A DNA stretch of 6,033 bases from an uncultured Pirellulaceae bacterium. GTDB taxonomy: Bacteria > Planctomycetota > Planctomycetia > Pirellulales > Pirellulaceae. Where the stretch lies: the NCBI GenBank assembly GCA_934255105.1, contig CAKQNH010000326.1:1-6033 (forward strand). The letters run 5' to 3'. Numbering within the stretch: position 1 is the first letter of the stretch; the number at the start of each line of letters is the position of its first letter. Positions 1 through 6,033 of the stretch are shown piece by piece. A program made the position numbers and the translations under genes. The notes beneath the pieces were generated by a model. It did no database searches. It was not told the origin of the DNA and saw only the letters and a list, made by a program, of their open reading frames with translations.

Positions 1-864
1 GGGCTGAGAATTGCGATCGCTGGCGTTATTGATCCCGCGCTCGTCAAACACCCAAGCTGGCAAGCGCAAGACCCCACACGCTCAGTGTTATCTGCTCTTA
101 AAGACCAGTCGGCTGATGTCAAAGTTGTGCTGGCCTATTTCGAGGAAGGTGGCTTGCGAGCACTAGCAGAAGCTCTTCCCGAGATCGACTATGTGATCGG
201 CGGCCCTACCGGACAATGTATGAGTCCAACTAAAGTCGGATCTGCAACGGTCATGAGCGCGACGAACAAAGGCAAATTCTTGGCGGAAGTCACTCTTGTA
301 CACGACAAAGCTGGCTTCCGCGAGCTGAGTTCAAGCATCGTGGAAGTGACTAGTGAGGTTCCTGAAGATTCGGCGCAGTTATCGAATCTGGCAAATTATT
401 ACTCACTACTCAAAGAGCGAGATTTCACGGCACAGCAAGCCGGTTTGGTGGAGCACTTCGTTGCTCACGAGTCGGGCTATACGATCGCTGGCTCAACGAG
501 TTGTCAAACGTGCCATCAAGCTGACGCCGCGACGTGGCATTCGTCCAAGCATTCTCATGCTTGGGAGGTATTGGTGGCCAAATCGGCTGAATTTGATCCG
601 CATTGCCAACAGTGTCATACAACGGGATATGGGCGACCAGGCGGTTTTGAGAACGTTGCGAAATCGCTCAATCTCGTGCATGTTGGTTGCGAGAACTGCC
701 ACGGGCCATCACAAGCACATGTGGATGATCCACGCAAACGCACACCGTTTCAAGCCAAAGAACAGTGTGTGCGTTGCCATGACCATGAGAACAGCCCCGT
801 GTTTCAGTTCGATGCTTACTGGACCAAAGTATTTCACGCAGGCAAACAAGGCGCTTCACTTTGA
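1..864 (+). CDS. Multihaem cytochrome c (c554-like) with an N-terminal degenerate metallophosphoesterase-like region, 5'-truncated
   Basis: The frame is open from the first base, so the true start lies upstream; the GTG at 85 is only an internal valine codon. The visible part is 287 residues. The N-terminal third resembles the end of a UshA/5'-nucleotidase-type metallophosphoesterase (a VVLAYF strand, then ALPEIDYVIGG and a later strand KFLAEVTL), but the usual GGHTH metal-binding motif is read as GGPTGQ (199-216), so phosphatase activity is unlikely. The C-terminal half has four CXXCH haem sites: CQTCH (502-516), CQQCH (604-618), CENCH (688-702) and CVRCH (766-780). The WHSSKHSHAW segment after the first site is typical of cytochrome c554-like domains, where histidines serve as distal ligands. 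c-type haem attachment implies export, so a signal peptide is expected in the missing part. An electron-transfer role is inferred from family; the redox partner is unknown. The stop overlaps the next gene by four bases. Confidence 0.85.
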   Translation, partial: GLRIAIAGVIDPALVKHPSWQAQDPTRSVLSALKDQSADVKVVLAYFEEGGLRALAEALPEIDYVIGGPTGQCMSPTKVGSATVMSATNKGKFLAEVTLVHDKAGFRELSSSIVEVTSEVPEDSAQLSNLANYYSLLKERDFTAQQAGLVEHFVAHESGYTIAGSTSCQTCHQADAATWHSSKHSHAWEVLVAKSAEFDPHCQQCHTTGYGRPGGFENVAKSLNLVHVGCENCHGPSQAHVDDPRKRTPFQAKEQCVRCHDHENSPVFQFDAYWTKVFHAGKQGASL

Positions 865-2003
865 ATCCTTTTATTCGACTATTCGCAACGATCACTTGCG
901 GTTTACTGGCAGCCAATATCGCTGTCGGTCAGGAGACTCCATTTGAAATTCTCAATCCGTTCGCGGATCTACCAGCCACCCCGGAAACTAACGCTGATAC
1001 CACAGCTATTAATGGAGATGTTGGTGACACCGTGCGCCCGGCGAATCGGCAAGGCGAACGCATCGACATGCTGGACAATTTCGAGCAGGCGACGAAACTA
1101 TCCCTCTTGGAGCAACGGCCTGTTCTGGCGGTGTTGGGCGCCGAGTGGTGCATTTGGTGCCGAAAGCTGGAAGGTGAGTTAGAAACCAAAGATGCCGACG
1201 GGATCTTGAAACGTTGGATAGTGGTGAAGGTCGACGTCGACGACTCACCCGATTTGGCCGATAGACTTCAGGCCAGCGCTCTGCCCAGTCTTAGGATACT
1301 TGGCCGCGATCAAAAGATCATCGCCGCTTCCGAAGGCTATGTGCCGTTGGCTGAATTATCCACTTGGCTCAACGAGCATTTGGCCGCTGCGGACCCCGCT
1401 ATACAGCGTGTTCTGTACGCCGCGGGAACACTTGCCAGCAGCGACCTGAAGCAGCTTGGTGGCTTTCTGGCTGATAGCGCAGTGGACGTACGCACTGCCG
1501 CTCAAGAACGACTATTCAGCAGTCGTCGAGTGGCCATGGGTTTCGTCGTTGATCTGTTGCGAACAGGCAACCTGTCGCAGCAACTGTGCGCGGTTGGTCT
1601 ACTGCGGCGTTGGAATGCTCCCATCGAAGGCGTGGATCCCTGGGAACCAGATTCAATTAATGCTGACTCGCTAGCACCCTTGTTGAACTGGCTTGCCGAC
1701 AGGGATGCAGAAGCTGCCGAGTCGACCGAGGTCCCTGAAAACGATGCCACACCGCTTGACGCGGCGGAGGTCTCGCGACGCATCCGCGACATCATCGTCG
1801 CCGATCCTAGGAATCGCCAGGCGGCCATCGCTCGCGCACTGCCGAGTGATGGCGCAGCGTCGCGTGATGCGCTCGCAGCCGGAATCCGTCAGCGTTTAAT
1901 CGAAGGCGCTCAGTTGACCGATGAGGAGCGCAGTCGCTTGAGAGAATTTCTATATCGCTTGCAGCAGGCGTACAAGTACGCTTGGAAAATGCTTCCATGT
2001 TGA
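861..2003 (+). CDS. Exported thioredoxin-fold protein with helical C-terminal region; probably the N-terminal part of a longer split gene
   Basis: The TTG start overlaps the upstream stop as TTGA, and AAGG at 848-851 lies nine bases before it. The start is supported by a signal peptide: Arg6, a hydrophobic stretch to about residue 22, and probable cleavage near AVG|QE (23/24). Residues 25-70 are a low-complexity linker. Residues 73-175 form a thioredoxin-like domain with active site WCIWC (Cys97 and Cys100), KVDVDD, and the cis-proline in ALPSL (Pro142). WCxWC followed by a basic residue is typical of thioredoxin_7/DsbD-gamma-like proteins, so a periplasmic disulfide reductase or chaperone role is reasonable. 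Residues 180-380 are mostly alpha-helical, with HEAT-like pieces (VRTAAQERLF, LCAVGLLRRW). The end YKYAWKMLPC is abrupt. One extra base near 1981-1982 would instead read YKYALENASML and run straight into the next frame, so the stop at 2001-2003 may be an artefact or a real disruption. Confidence 0.85.
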   Translation: MNPFIRLFATITCGLLAANIAVGQETPFEILNPFADLPATPETNADTTAINGDVGDTVRPANRQGERIDMLDNFEQATKLSLLEQRPVLAVLGAEWCIWCRKLEGELETKDADGILKRWIVVKVDVDDSPDLADRLQASALPSLRILGRDQKIIAASEGYVPLAELSTWLNEHLAAADPAIQRVLYAAGTLASSDLKQLGGFLADSAVDVRTAAQERLFSSRRVAMGFVVDLLRTGNLSQQLCAVGLLRRWNAPIEGVDPWEPDSINADSLAPLLNWLADRDAEAAESTEVPENDATPLDAAEVSRRIRDIIVADPRNRQAAIARALPSDGAASRDALAAGIRQRLIEGAQLTDEERSRLREFLYRLQQAYKYAWKMLPC

Positions 2004-3052
2004 CCGCGTTGGCCAGTCTGGACGCGAGCTCCCATCGACAAGCAGCCGAGAACTTGCTCGCGCTGTTGACTTCTCAGGATCAAGCGCTGGTCGATGAGCT
2101 TTCAAACGACACGGACGCAATCGTGCGCGAGATTGCGGTAGTGCGTTTACAGTCCATCGGGGCATTGAAAGACCCGCGACGTACCGAGAAGTTGCTCGCC
2201 GATCCAAGCCCGAGCGTGCGAACTGCCGTGCTACAAGAATTGGCTGAGCATCCCAATGCCAGGGCTATCGAAACACTCATCGCCTATCTCGAACGCGAGA
2301 CCGACGAGAATTTGATGGTTTACGCCACGAAAACGCTCGGTCAGCTTGGAACGACGGGCAAGGCGGAAGACGCGCTGATTAAGCTGGCGGAGAATGATGG
2401 CTGGCGTGTTCGAGCGGCTGCGCTAGATGCAATCGCGGGACGGCTGAACGACAATCCAGGTAACTATTCCCTTTTCCAGTGGGCAAAGCCCGAGAGTAAA
2501 GTAAGCGCCGCACTTGCCAGAATCGTGCTAGCGAGAACTGAGGATGAAGACAATTTCGTTGCCGAGAAGGCGGTCGCATTGCTACCAAATATCTTGTCCA
2601 AGGACTCTGCGCCAACCTTGATGGAATATTTGCAAAACAATCCAACGCGGCTTAAGGCGATTGACAAAGACATCAGTGAGCACGAGCGCGAAGAAACCTT
2701 CCAGCCTTTGGTCGATTATGCACAGAAATGGTTGGAATCGCAGAATAGCGAACAGGTGCGCACTGCTGCCGAAGTGCTTTCGAAACTTGCACCGACCATG
2801 CTTCGCAGCAGTCTTCCTAAACTACTCCAGTCGCAAGACCGCCCCACACGCATTGCTGGCATTCGTTCACTAATCTCTTCGCTGAAACAAATGCGAGATG
2901 AAGAACTCAAAATCTTGCTAGACGGTTTTGGTGTCGAGCGTTCGAATGCAACTCCTCGCGAACCTTGGCATCACATCCCTGAAGCCTTCTTGTTATTGCC
3001 AGAGAAATCCGATACCTACGCTGGAGAAGCCCCCCCTCGTCAAGCGATATGA
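1982..3052 (+). CDS. HEAT-like helical repeat protein; probable middle part of the thioredoxin-HEAT gene
   Basis: This frame of up to 356 residues contains repeated helix pairs of HEAT type: VREIAVVRLQSIGAL, VRTAVLQELAEHPNARAIETLI and VRAAALDAIAGRL within residues about 45-155, then EKAVALLPNIL, VRTAAEVLSKLA and RIAGIRSLISSL within about 190-312. HEAT repeats are protein-interaction scaffolds. There is no signal peptide. Possible starts are TTG 1982, ATG 1997 (weak GGAAAA at 1984-1989) and TTG 2000, which overlaps the upstream stop as TTGA. None has a convincing ribosome binding site, and the frame is open back to 1925. As a stand-alone gene it would be a cytoplasmic protein translationally coupled to an exported one, which is odd. 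As the continuation of the upstream frame it gives a natural exported repeat protein. The real boundary at the 5' end is therefore uncertain. The 3' end overlaps the next frame by ATGA, just after a run of seven C. Confidence 0.7.
   Translation: MENASMLTALASLDASSHRQAAENLLALLTSQDQALVDELSNDTDAIVREIAVVRLQSIGALKDPRRTEKLLADPSPSVRTAVLQELAEHPNARAIETLIAYLERETDENLMVYATKTLGQLGTTGKAEDALIKLAENDGWRVRAAALDAIAGRLNDNPGNYSLFQWAKPESKVSAALARIVLARTEDEDNFVAEKAVALLPNILSKDSAPTLMEYLQNNPTRLKAIDKDISEHEREETFQPLVDYAQKWLESQNSEQVRTAAEVLSKLAPTMLRSSLPKLLQSQDRPTRIAGIRSLISSLKQMRDEELKILLDGFGVERSNATPREPWHHIPEAFLLLPEKSDTYAGEAPPRQAI
3030..3036 (+). other. C7 homopolymer at a probable frameshift junction
   Basis: Seven consecutive C sit where the frame ending at 3052 meets the frame used from 3049. 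Read as GCC CCC CCT in the upstream frame, a one-base backward slip, or one missing C in the sequence, passes directly into the downstream frame without a stop. A deleted C would give the third frame instead, which ends at 3110. Confidence 0.6.
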
Positions 3053-4605
3053 GCAGTGCATATTTGGAAGAAATCTTTGGAACAGCTCCCACGATCCAAG
3101 TGCCGGATAAGGTTGCTAATGAAGCCGCTGAAACGGTGGCGGGAAAGGTTGCGGTCGCAGAAGACAGCGCGCTCGATTTGGCCAGTACGTTTTTTGGTGA
3201 TCTGCCCTCCAGCGATGTGGGTAACGAGAGCGATCCACCTGCGGCCAAGCAGGCAGCCAAGCAGGCAGCCAAGCAGAATCCATCAAGCTTGCCTTCGGCC
3301 TGGCTAACGCGCTGGCAAGCTGTGGATGAAACACAATCCACGAAGGTTAGTTGGGTCGACGAGTGTAAGAGCTTGGTTGAGAAGCGATTGCAGGAGCAAC
3401 GGGCCTTGGAGGATCCAGATGGTGTTGTGGAGAAACACTGGCTGCAACTGGGCCTGATCGCATGTGGCGACAAAGACAACATTGCACAATTGCTTGCGAG
3501 CGAACGTAACGCAGACGAGGATCTCGAAGTTCAAGCGATAGACCTTGCGGCTTGGCTGCCCGAAGAAGAACGATTGCAGCTTGTTCAGTCGCAAGCGATC
3601 GATTTCACCAAACCAAATTCGCAGAGTCTTGCGGTTCTCGACGCAGCGTTGGAGATCGATAGCCTAGAAATAGGCAAATGGATTGTGGAGAAGCATGGGC
3701 AATTAGACGCCGAGCAAATCGACACTTCACGGTTGACAGCTTGGCTACTCGAGGCGTTGCTCGGAAGTTTGTATTCTGGCATCGACCACACATTCGCCGC
3801 CGATGATTTAGCCAGCTCGAAGGAAGCATTTGTCGATTTTATTGCTTCGCGGCGTTTGCCAACCCAGGATGCGAGTCGCGACACTCGGCTTGACAGCATC
3901 GCTTGGCTTGAAAGGCAATACAGGCAGTCAGATCCCCCCAAGGTCAAAGCCGCTATTTTAGCTGCACTTTCGTATTTTGAACATAAGTTGGCTACGCAAT
4001 GCTCGGTTGGTCTCATCATGGAAACTCGTGAATTCAATGCGACCGTCGAGGCAGCGCTGCTGATTTCACTCAGCGATCAAGAAAGTCTAAGTTGTGATCG
4101 CGCGGTACTCTTCTTAGACCACGAACTTGTTGAAGTACGGCAGCAAGCGGCCAAGCGACTCAGCAATACGGGCTGGGATTACGCTGGTGGAATCGAGAAT
4201 ATCACTGCCATGCGGTTCTACGACTACTCAACTCACTTTCCAGGTATATGGCACGTCCGGAGAACGCTCCCTGTGGAGGCATTAAAGACGGACAACGCGA
4301 CATGGGAATCTAAAGTCCTGTTACTTGCGGCCGGGCAAGCAGCGAATTCAAGTGATGCCCTGCCTTTAAATGAACTCTCGGCCGACCATATCGACGATGC
4401 CAGCCGCGCGTTCATCGTCGCTGCTCTTTCGCATGCGAATCGCACAGATGTGGAGGCAATTTCTTACTACGAAAAGGAAACGAAGGGCTTGCAAGAACCG
4501 GCGGTTATCTACGCAATGCTCCGCACGCTAAAAGGTGACGAAGTCTCCAAAATTCGCTCCGCAATGCGTAAAGAGTACGGCAGCAATGCCCTGCTTGACA
4601 ATTAA
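3049..4605 (+). CDS. Helical repeat protein; probable C-terminal part of the thioredoxin-HEAT gene
   Basis: The frame encodes 518 residues from ATG 3049, but no Shine-Dalgarno sequence precedes that codon and there is no signal peptide. The frame is open back to 2983. Residues 1-80 are an Ala/Ser/Pro/Gln-rich linker that includes AAKQ three times (65-76). The rest is predominantly helical, with repeat-like pieces such as DLEVQAIDLAAWLPEE, KVKAAILAALSYFEHK, and the clearest HEAT-like unit, DHELVEVRQQAAKRLSNTGW. I recognise no catalytic motif and no named family beyond HEAT/ARM-like helices. A -1 shift at the C7 run would make the preceding frame read GEAPPSSSDMSSAYLEE directly into this one, so the start at 3049 may be internal methionine. 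If it is a true gene, the ATGA overlap would indicate translational coupling. The stop is TAA, 43 bases before the next gene. Confidence 0.7.
   Translation: MSSAYLEEIFGTAPTIQVPDKVANEAAETVAGKVAVAEDSALDLASTFFGDLPSSDVGNESDPPAAKQAAKQAAKQNPSSLPSAWLTRWQAVDETQSTKVSWVDECKSLVEKRLQEQRALEDPDGVVEKHWLQLGLIACGDKDNIAQLLASERNADEDLEVQAIDLAAWLPEEERLQLVQSQAIDFTKPNSQSLAVLDAALEIDSLEIGKWIVEKHGQLDAEQIDTSRLTAWLLEALLGSLYSGIDHTFAADDLASSKEAFVDFIASRRLPTQDASRDTRLDSIAWLERQYRQSDPPKVKAAILAALSYFEHKLATQCSVGLIMETREFNATVEAALLISLSDQESLSCDRAVLFLDHELVEVRQQAAKRLSNTGWDYAGGIENITAMRFYDYSTHFPGIWHVRRTLPVEALKTDNATWESKVLLLAAGQAANSSDALPLNELSADHIDDASRAFIVAALSHANRTDVEAISYYEKETKGLQEPAVIYAMLRTLKGDEVSKIRSAMRKEYGSNALLDN
3241..3276 (+). repeat. 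Three tandem 12-bp units encoding AAKQ
   Basis: The units are 3241-3252, 3253-3264 and 3265-3276. The last two are identical (GCAGCCAAGCAG) and the first differs at one third-codon position. They are in frame and give AAKQ three times inside the low-complexity linker of the third thioredoxin-HEAT segment. A coding minisatellite of this kind can vary in copy number by slippage. Confidence 0.95.
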
Positions 4606-4638
4606 ACTTGGAATTTCCCTCTCGTGACACTTAACTTC

Positions 4639-4643
4639 GAGGA
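4639..4643 (+). promoter_or_regulatory. Ribosome binding site GAGGA for the SIMPL gene
   Basis: GAGGA lies five bases before ATG 4649. It fixes the start codon, which is also supported by the signal peptide that follows. This site is much stronger than anything before the proposed starts at 1982-2000 and 3049. Confidence 0.75.
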
Positions 4644-4648
4644 TTAAC

Positions 4649-5584
4649 ATGAAACGTCTCTTCGGTATCCTTGCGGTCACTCTAGTGGCATTCATCTTTG
4701 GCAATTCGATTCACGCACAAGAGGCCGGCATTTCGGCTTCAGCGTCCGAAAACATTAGCCTTAAGCCGCAGAGAATACGCTTGACCATGTGGGTGAAGGC
4801 GCAGGGAAGCGATTTGAAAAGCGCACTCAAATCACTGAATTAACATAAAGTCCGAGTACAAAAAGATTTGCTTGCGATGAAGGCCGACGAAGCATCCATT
4901 GTATTCAGCGCCACACGACTTTCCGAGGGTGCCGGGGCACAAGATCCAAACGCAGCACGCTATCAGCAGATAATGATAAGGCAGATGAGGGCTAGCGGCG
5001 GTAACGTTGAAATGCCCAAAATGCCGGAAGTCTTCACCGCAGCGGCGGCACTGAAAGCTGAATGGACGCTGCCGGTCCAAGAAGGGGACGCATTGGCCAT
5101 ACTACCTGCCTCGCTCAAGCAACAAATTGTCGTACGGGATATTGCAGGCGAAAAAAACAAGCCGGAATTAGACGAAGCCCAACAAGAGCAACTTGCGGAA
5201 TTGAAGGCTCAGATGGAAGATCAGTACGGCGGATATTCCGGGTCAGACGATAGCGAACAAGGCCCCTCAATAGTGTTTGTTGCAGATGCAACGGACGAGC
5301 AAATTCAGTCAGCGACCAAAGCGGCTTTCGAAGCTGCCGTGAAGAAGGCCGAGTCGCTTGTCGGAGCAATTGGATTGAAGCTCGGTGAATTGCGCTCGGC
5401 CTCAAGCAACCCTTCGATCAGCGACTATTATCGGTCACAGGCTGCGTACTACGGATCATCCTACGGCAATTCACAAATCCCCACCAGTCTTAGTGAAGCG
5501 AAAGAGAGCACAATTACCGGTCAACATGTGGACGAACTCATCTTGCCAATCACGGTTTCAGTTAGCTATGCGATCGCGAACTGA
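4649..5584 (+). pseudogene. SIMPL/DUF541-type exported protein, interrupted by an in-frame TAA
   Basis: The start is ATG 4649 with a good ribosome binding site. A signal peptide follows: MKRLF, a hydrophobic core to about residue 18, and probable cleavage at IHA|QE (23/24). Residues 27-64 match the start of SIMPL domains (GISASASENISLKPQRIRLT, then a WVKAQG strand). Codon 65 is TAA (4841-4843), but the same frame continues with HKVRVQKDLLAMKADEAS and runs to TGA at 5582-5584. The C-terminal part has the typical SIMPL helix and loop (EAAVKKAESLVGAIGLKLGE, about residues 228-247, counting the TAA as codon 65) and the final strand LILPITVSVSYAIA. SIMPL proteins are periplasmic or membrane-associated, of poorly defined function. 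A single substitution (for example GAA or CAA to TAA) explains the interruption. Restart at TTG 4868 or ATG 4877 lacks a ribosome binding site and would yield a fragment without signal peptide. Residues about 190-205 and 260-275 are rich in Gly, Ser and Tyr. Sequencing error or read-through cannot be excluded. Confidence 0.8.
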
Positions 5585-5708
5585 CAGAGTTGGTCTACCA
5601 CATCAGCAACAAGTCCACGGGGCAGTGGCCAATCTCGGTCGCGACGAGGTTCACCAACCATTGCCATGCCATTTTCATTAGTAACCAATCCAGATACACT
5701 TGGATGGT

Positions 5709-5733
5709 GAAAATTTCCCATCAGCAAATTTTC
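5709..5733 (+). repeat. Perfect 8-bp inverted repeat upstream of the last gene
   Basis: GAAAATTT (5709-5716) and AAATTTTC (5726-5733) are exact reverse complements separated by nine bases. The site ends 12 bases before the ribosome binding site of the gene at 5757. It could be an operator or a weak AT-rich hairpin. It is not a typical terminator because the stem is AT-rich and no T run follows. Confidence 0.5.
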
Positions 5734-5744
5734 TATCAGTCAGT

Positions 5745-5749
5745 GAGGA
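5745..5749 (+). promoter_or_regulatory. Ribosome binding site GAGGA for the last gene
   Basis: GAGGA lies seven bases before ATG 5757 and decides that start. The surrounding GAGGATTA is identical to the sequence at the SIMPL gene (4639-4646). Confidence 0.75.
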
Positions 5750-5756
5750 TTACTTC

Positions 5757-6033
5757 ATGTCTGGGAATCTTGCCCTTGCTGATCTTGTTGCGCCATATCT
5801 TTTACAAGCGGATGCCCTCGGTCCGAGTCACGCTGCCTTCTCCGTCATCAAAGTAGTCTCGTTCGAGACAGCCCGCGATGATTTTGGCACGGTGATTCGA
5901 GGCTCGTGCGAATTTTCAGGGCGCTCGTCGATCGATGTCACCGGCGGTCGGTTAATAGTCACCGGCGATAATGATGATCTCACACCAGCGTTCGATCCGA
6001 CGCGCCGCAAGCCAGTTTTCGATTTGCGCGAAA
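5757..6033 (+). CDS. Unrecognised protein, 3'-truncated by the window end
   Basis: ATG 5757 follows a good ribosome binding site, and the frame stays open for 92 codons to the end of the window. The protein starts MSGNLALADLVAPYLLQ and has no signal peptide or membrane segment in the visible part. After about residue 25 the sequence looks beta-rich (AAFSVIKVVSFETA, GTVIRGSCEFSG, SSIDVTGGRLIVTGDNDD), with a charged segment DPTRRKPVFDLRE at the cut end. I do not recognise the family and assign no function. Unlike its upstream neighbours it appears cytoplasmic, which fits with it being a separate unit after the 172-bp gap. Confidence 0.75.
   Translation, partial: MSGNLALADLVAPYLLQADALGPSHAAFSVIKVVSFETARDDFGTVIRGSCEFSGRSSIDVTGGRLIVTGDNDDLTPAFDPTRRKPVFDLRE

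Larger units (their letters stand above)
5585..5756 (+). other. Intergenic region before the last gene
   Basis: These 172 bases hold no convincing coding sequence. A frame open from 5590 to 5856 overlaps the next gene and has an unconvincing composition (many His, Ile, Cys and Ser). I see no GC-rich hairpin followed by T residues and no good -35/-10 pair. The gap is the longest in the window, so the next gene probably belongs to a separate transcription unit. Confidence 0.5.

Noticed and set aside
353..946. Plus-strand open frame of 197 residues overlapping the cytochrome gene
   Set aside because: It is a shifted reading of the four-haem region; the CXXCH motifs occur in the other frame, and this one is rich in Arg and Ser.
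2907..3482. Long open frame on the minus strand (191 residues, with repeated LAAC)
   Set aside because: It lies opposite the well-supported + strand frames. Its LAAC repeats are the complement of the AAKQ repeat, and no family features are visible.
3585..4037. Minus-strand open frame of 150 residues
   Set aside because: It is fully opposite the third thioredoxin-HEAT segment, is rich in Ser and Cys, and shows no domain-like pattern.
4595..4600. TTGACA as a possible -35 element for the SIMPL gene
   Set aside because: It lies inside the end of the upstream coding frame, and no plausible -10 hexamer occurs at the right distance.
4610..4618. GGAATTTCC palindrome in the gap before the SIMPL gene
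   Set aside because: Four-base arms around one base cannot form a hairpin, and such short palindromes occur by chance.
5590..5856. Plus-strand open frame of 88 residues after the SIMPL gene
   Set aside because: It overlaps the better-supported gene at 5757, has no ribosome binding site, and its composition is unlike the other proteins.

Overview
The window reads like bacterial chromosome from a planctomycete, most likely Pirellulaceae-like. This is an inference from gene content (exported multihaem cytochrome, exported thioredoxin-HEAT protein, exported SIMPL protein), not from a marker gene. All supported genes are on the + strand. I see no RNA genes, mobile elements or CRISPR.

Layout. (1) Positions 1-864 hold the 3' part of a gene whose product joins a degenerate metallophosphoesterase-like region to a four-haem (CXXCH) cytochrome c554-type domain. 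(2) Positions 861-4605 hold three overlapping reading frames. The first has a signal peptide and a thioredoxin domain with a WCIWC motif; the second and third are alpha-helical, HEAT-like and have no signal peptides. A single -1 shift at each junction (about 1980, and at the C7 run 3030-3036) would merge them into one exported protein of about 1248 residues. I think one split gene is more likely than three genes. (3) Positions 4649-5584 hold a SIMPL/DUF541-type exported protein interrupted by one in-frame TAA at 4841-4843; the same frame continues to the natural C-terminus. (4) A 172-bp gap with an 8-bp perfect inverted repeat is followed by the start of an unrecognised gene at 5757, which runs off the window.

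How the genes relate. The cytochrome gene and the thioredoxin gene overlap by four bases (TTGA) and are probably co-transcribed. The two complete N-termini upstream of the last gene (thioredoxin-HEAT and SIMPL) carry signal peptides, and c-type haems are attached outside the cytoplasm, so the cluster looks like cell-envelope functions. A role in periplasmic redox or protein quality control is possible but unproven.

The most notable feature is three coding interruptions within about 2.9 kb. They may be assembly or sequencing errors, real decay, or recoding; the sequence alone cannot separate these.
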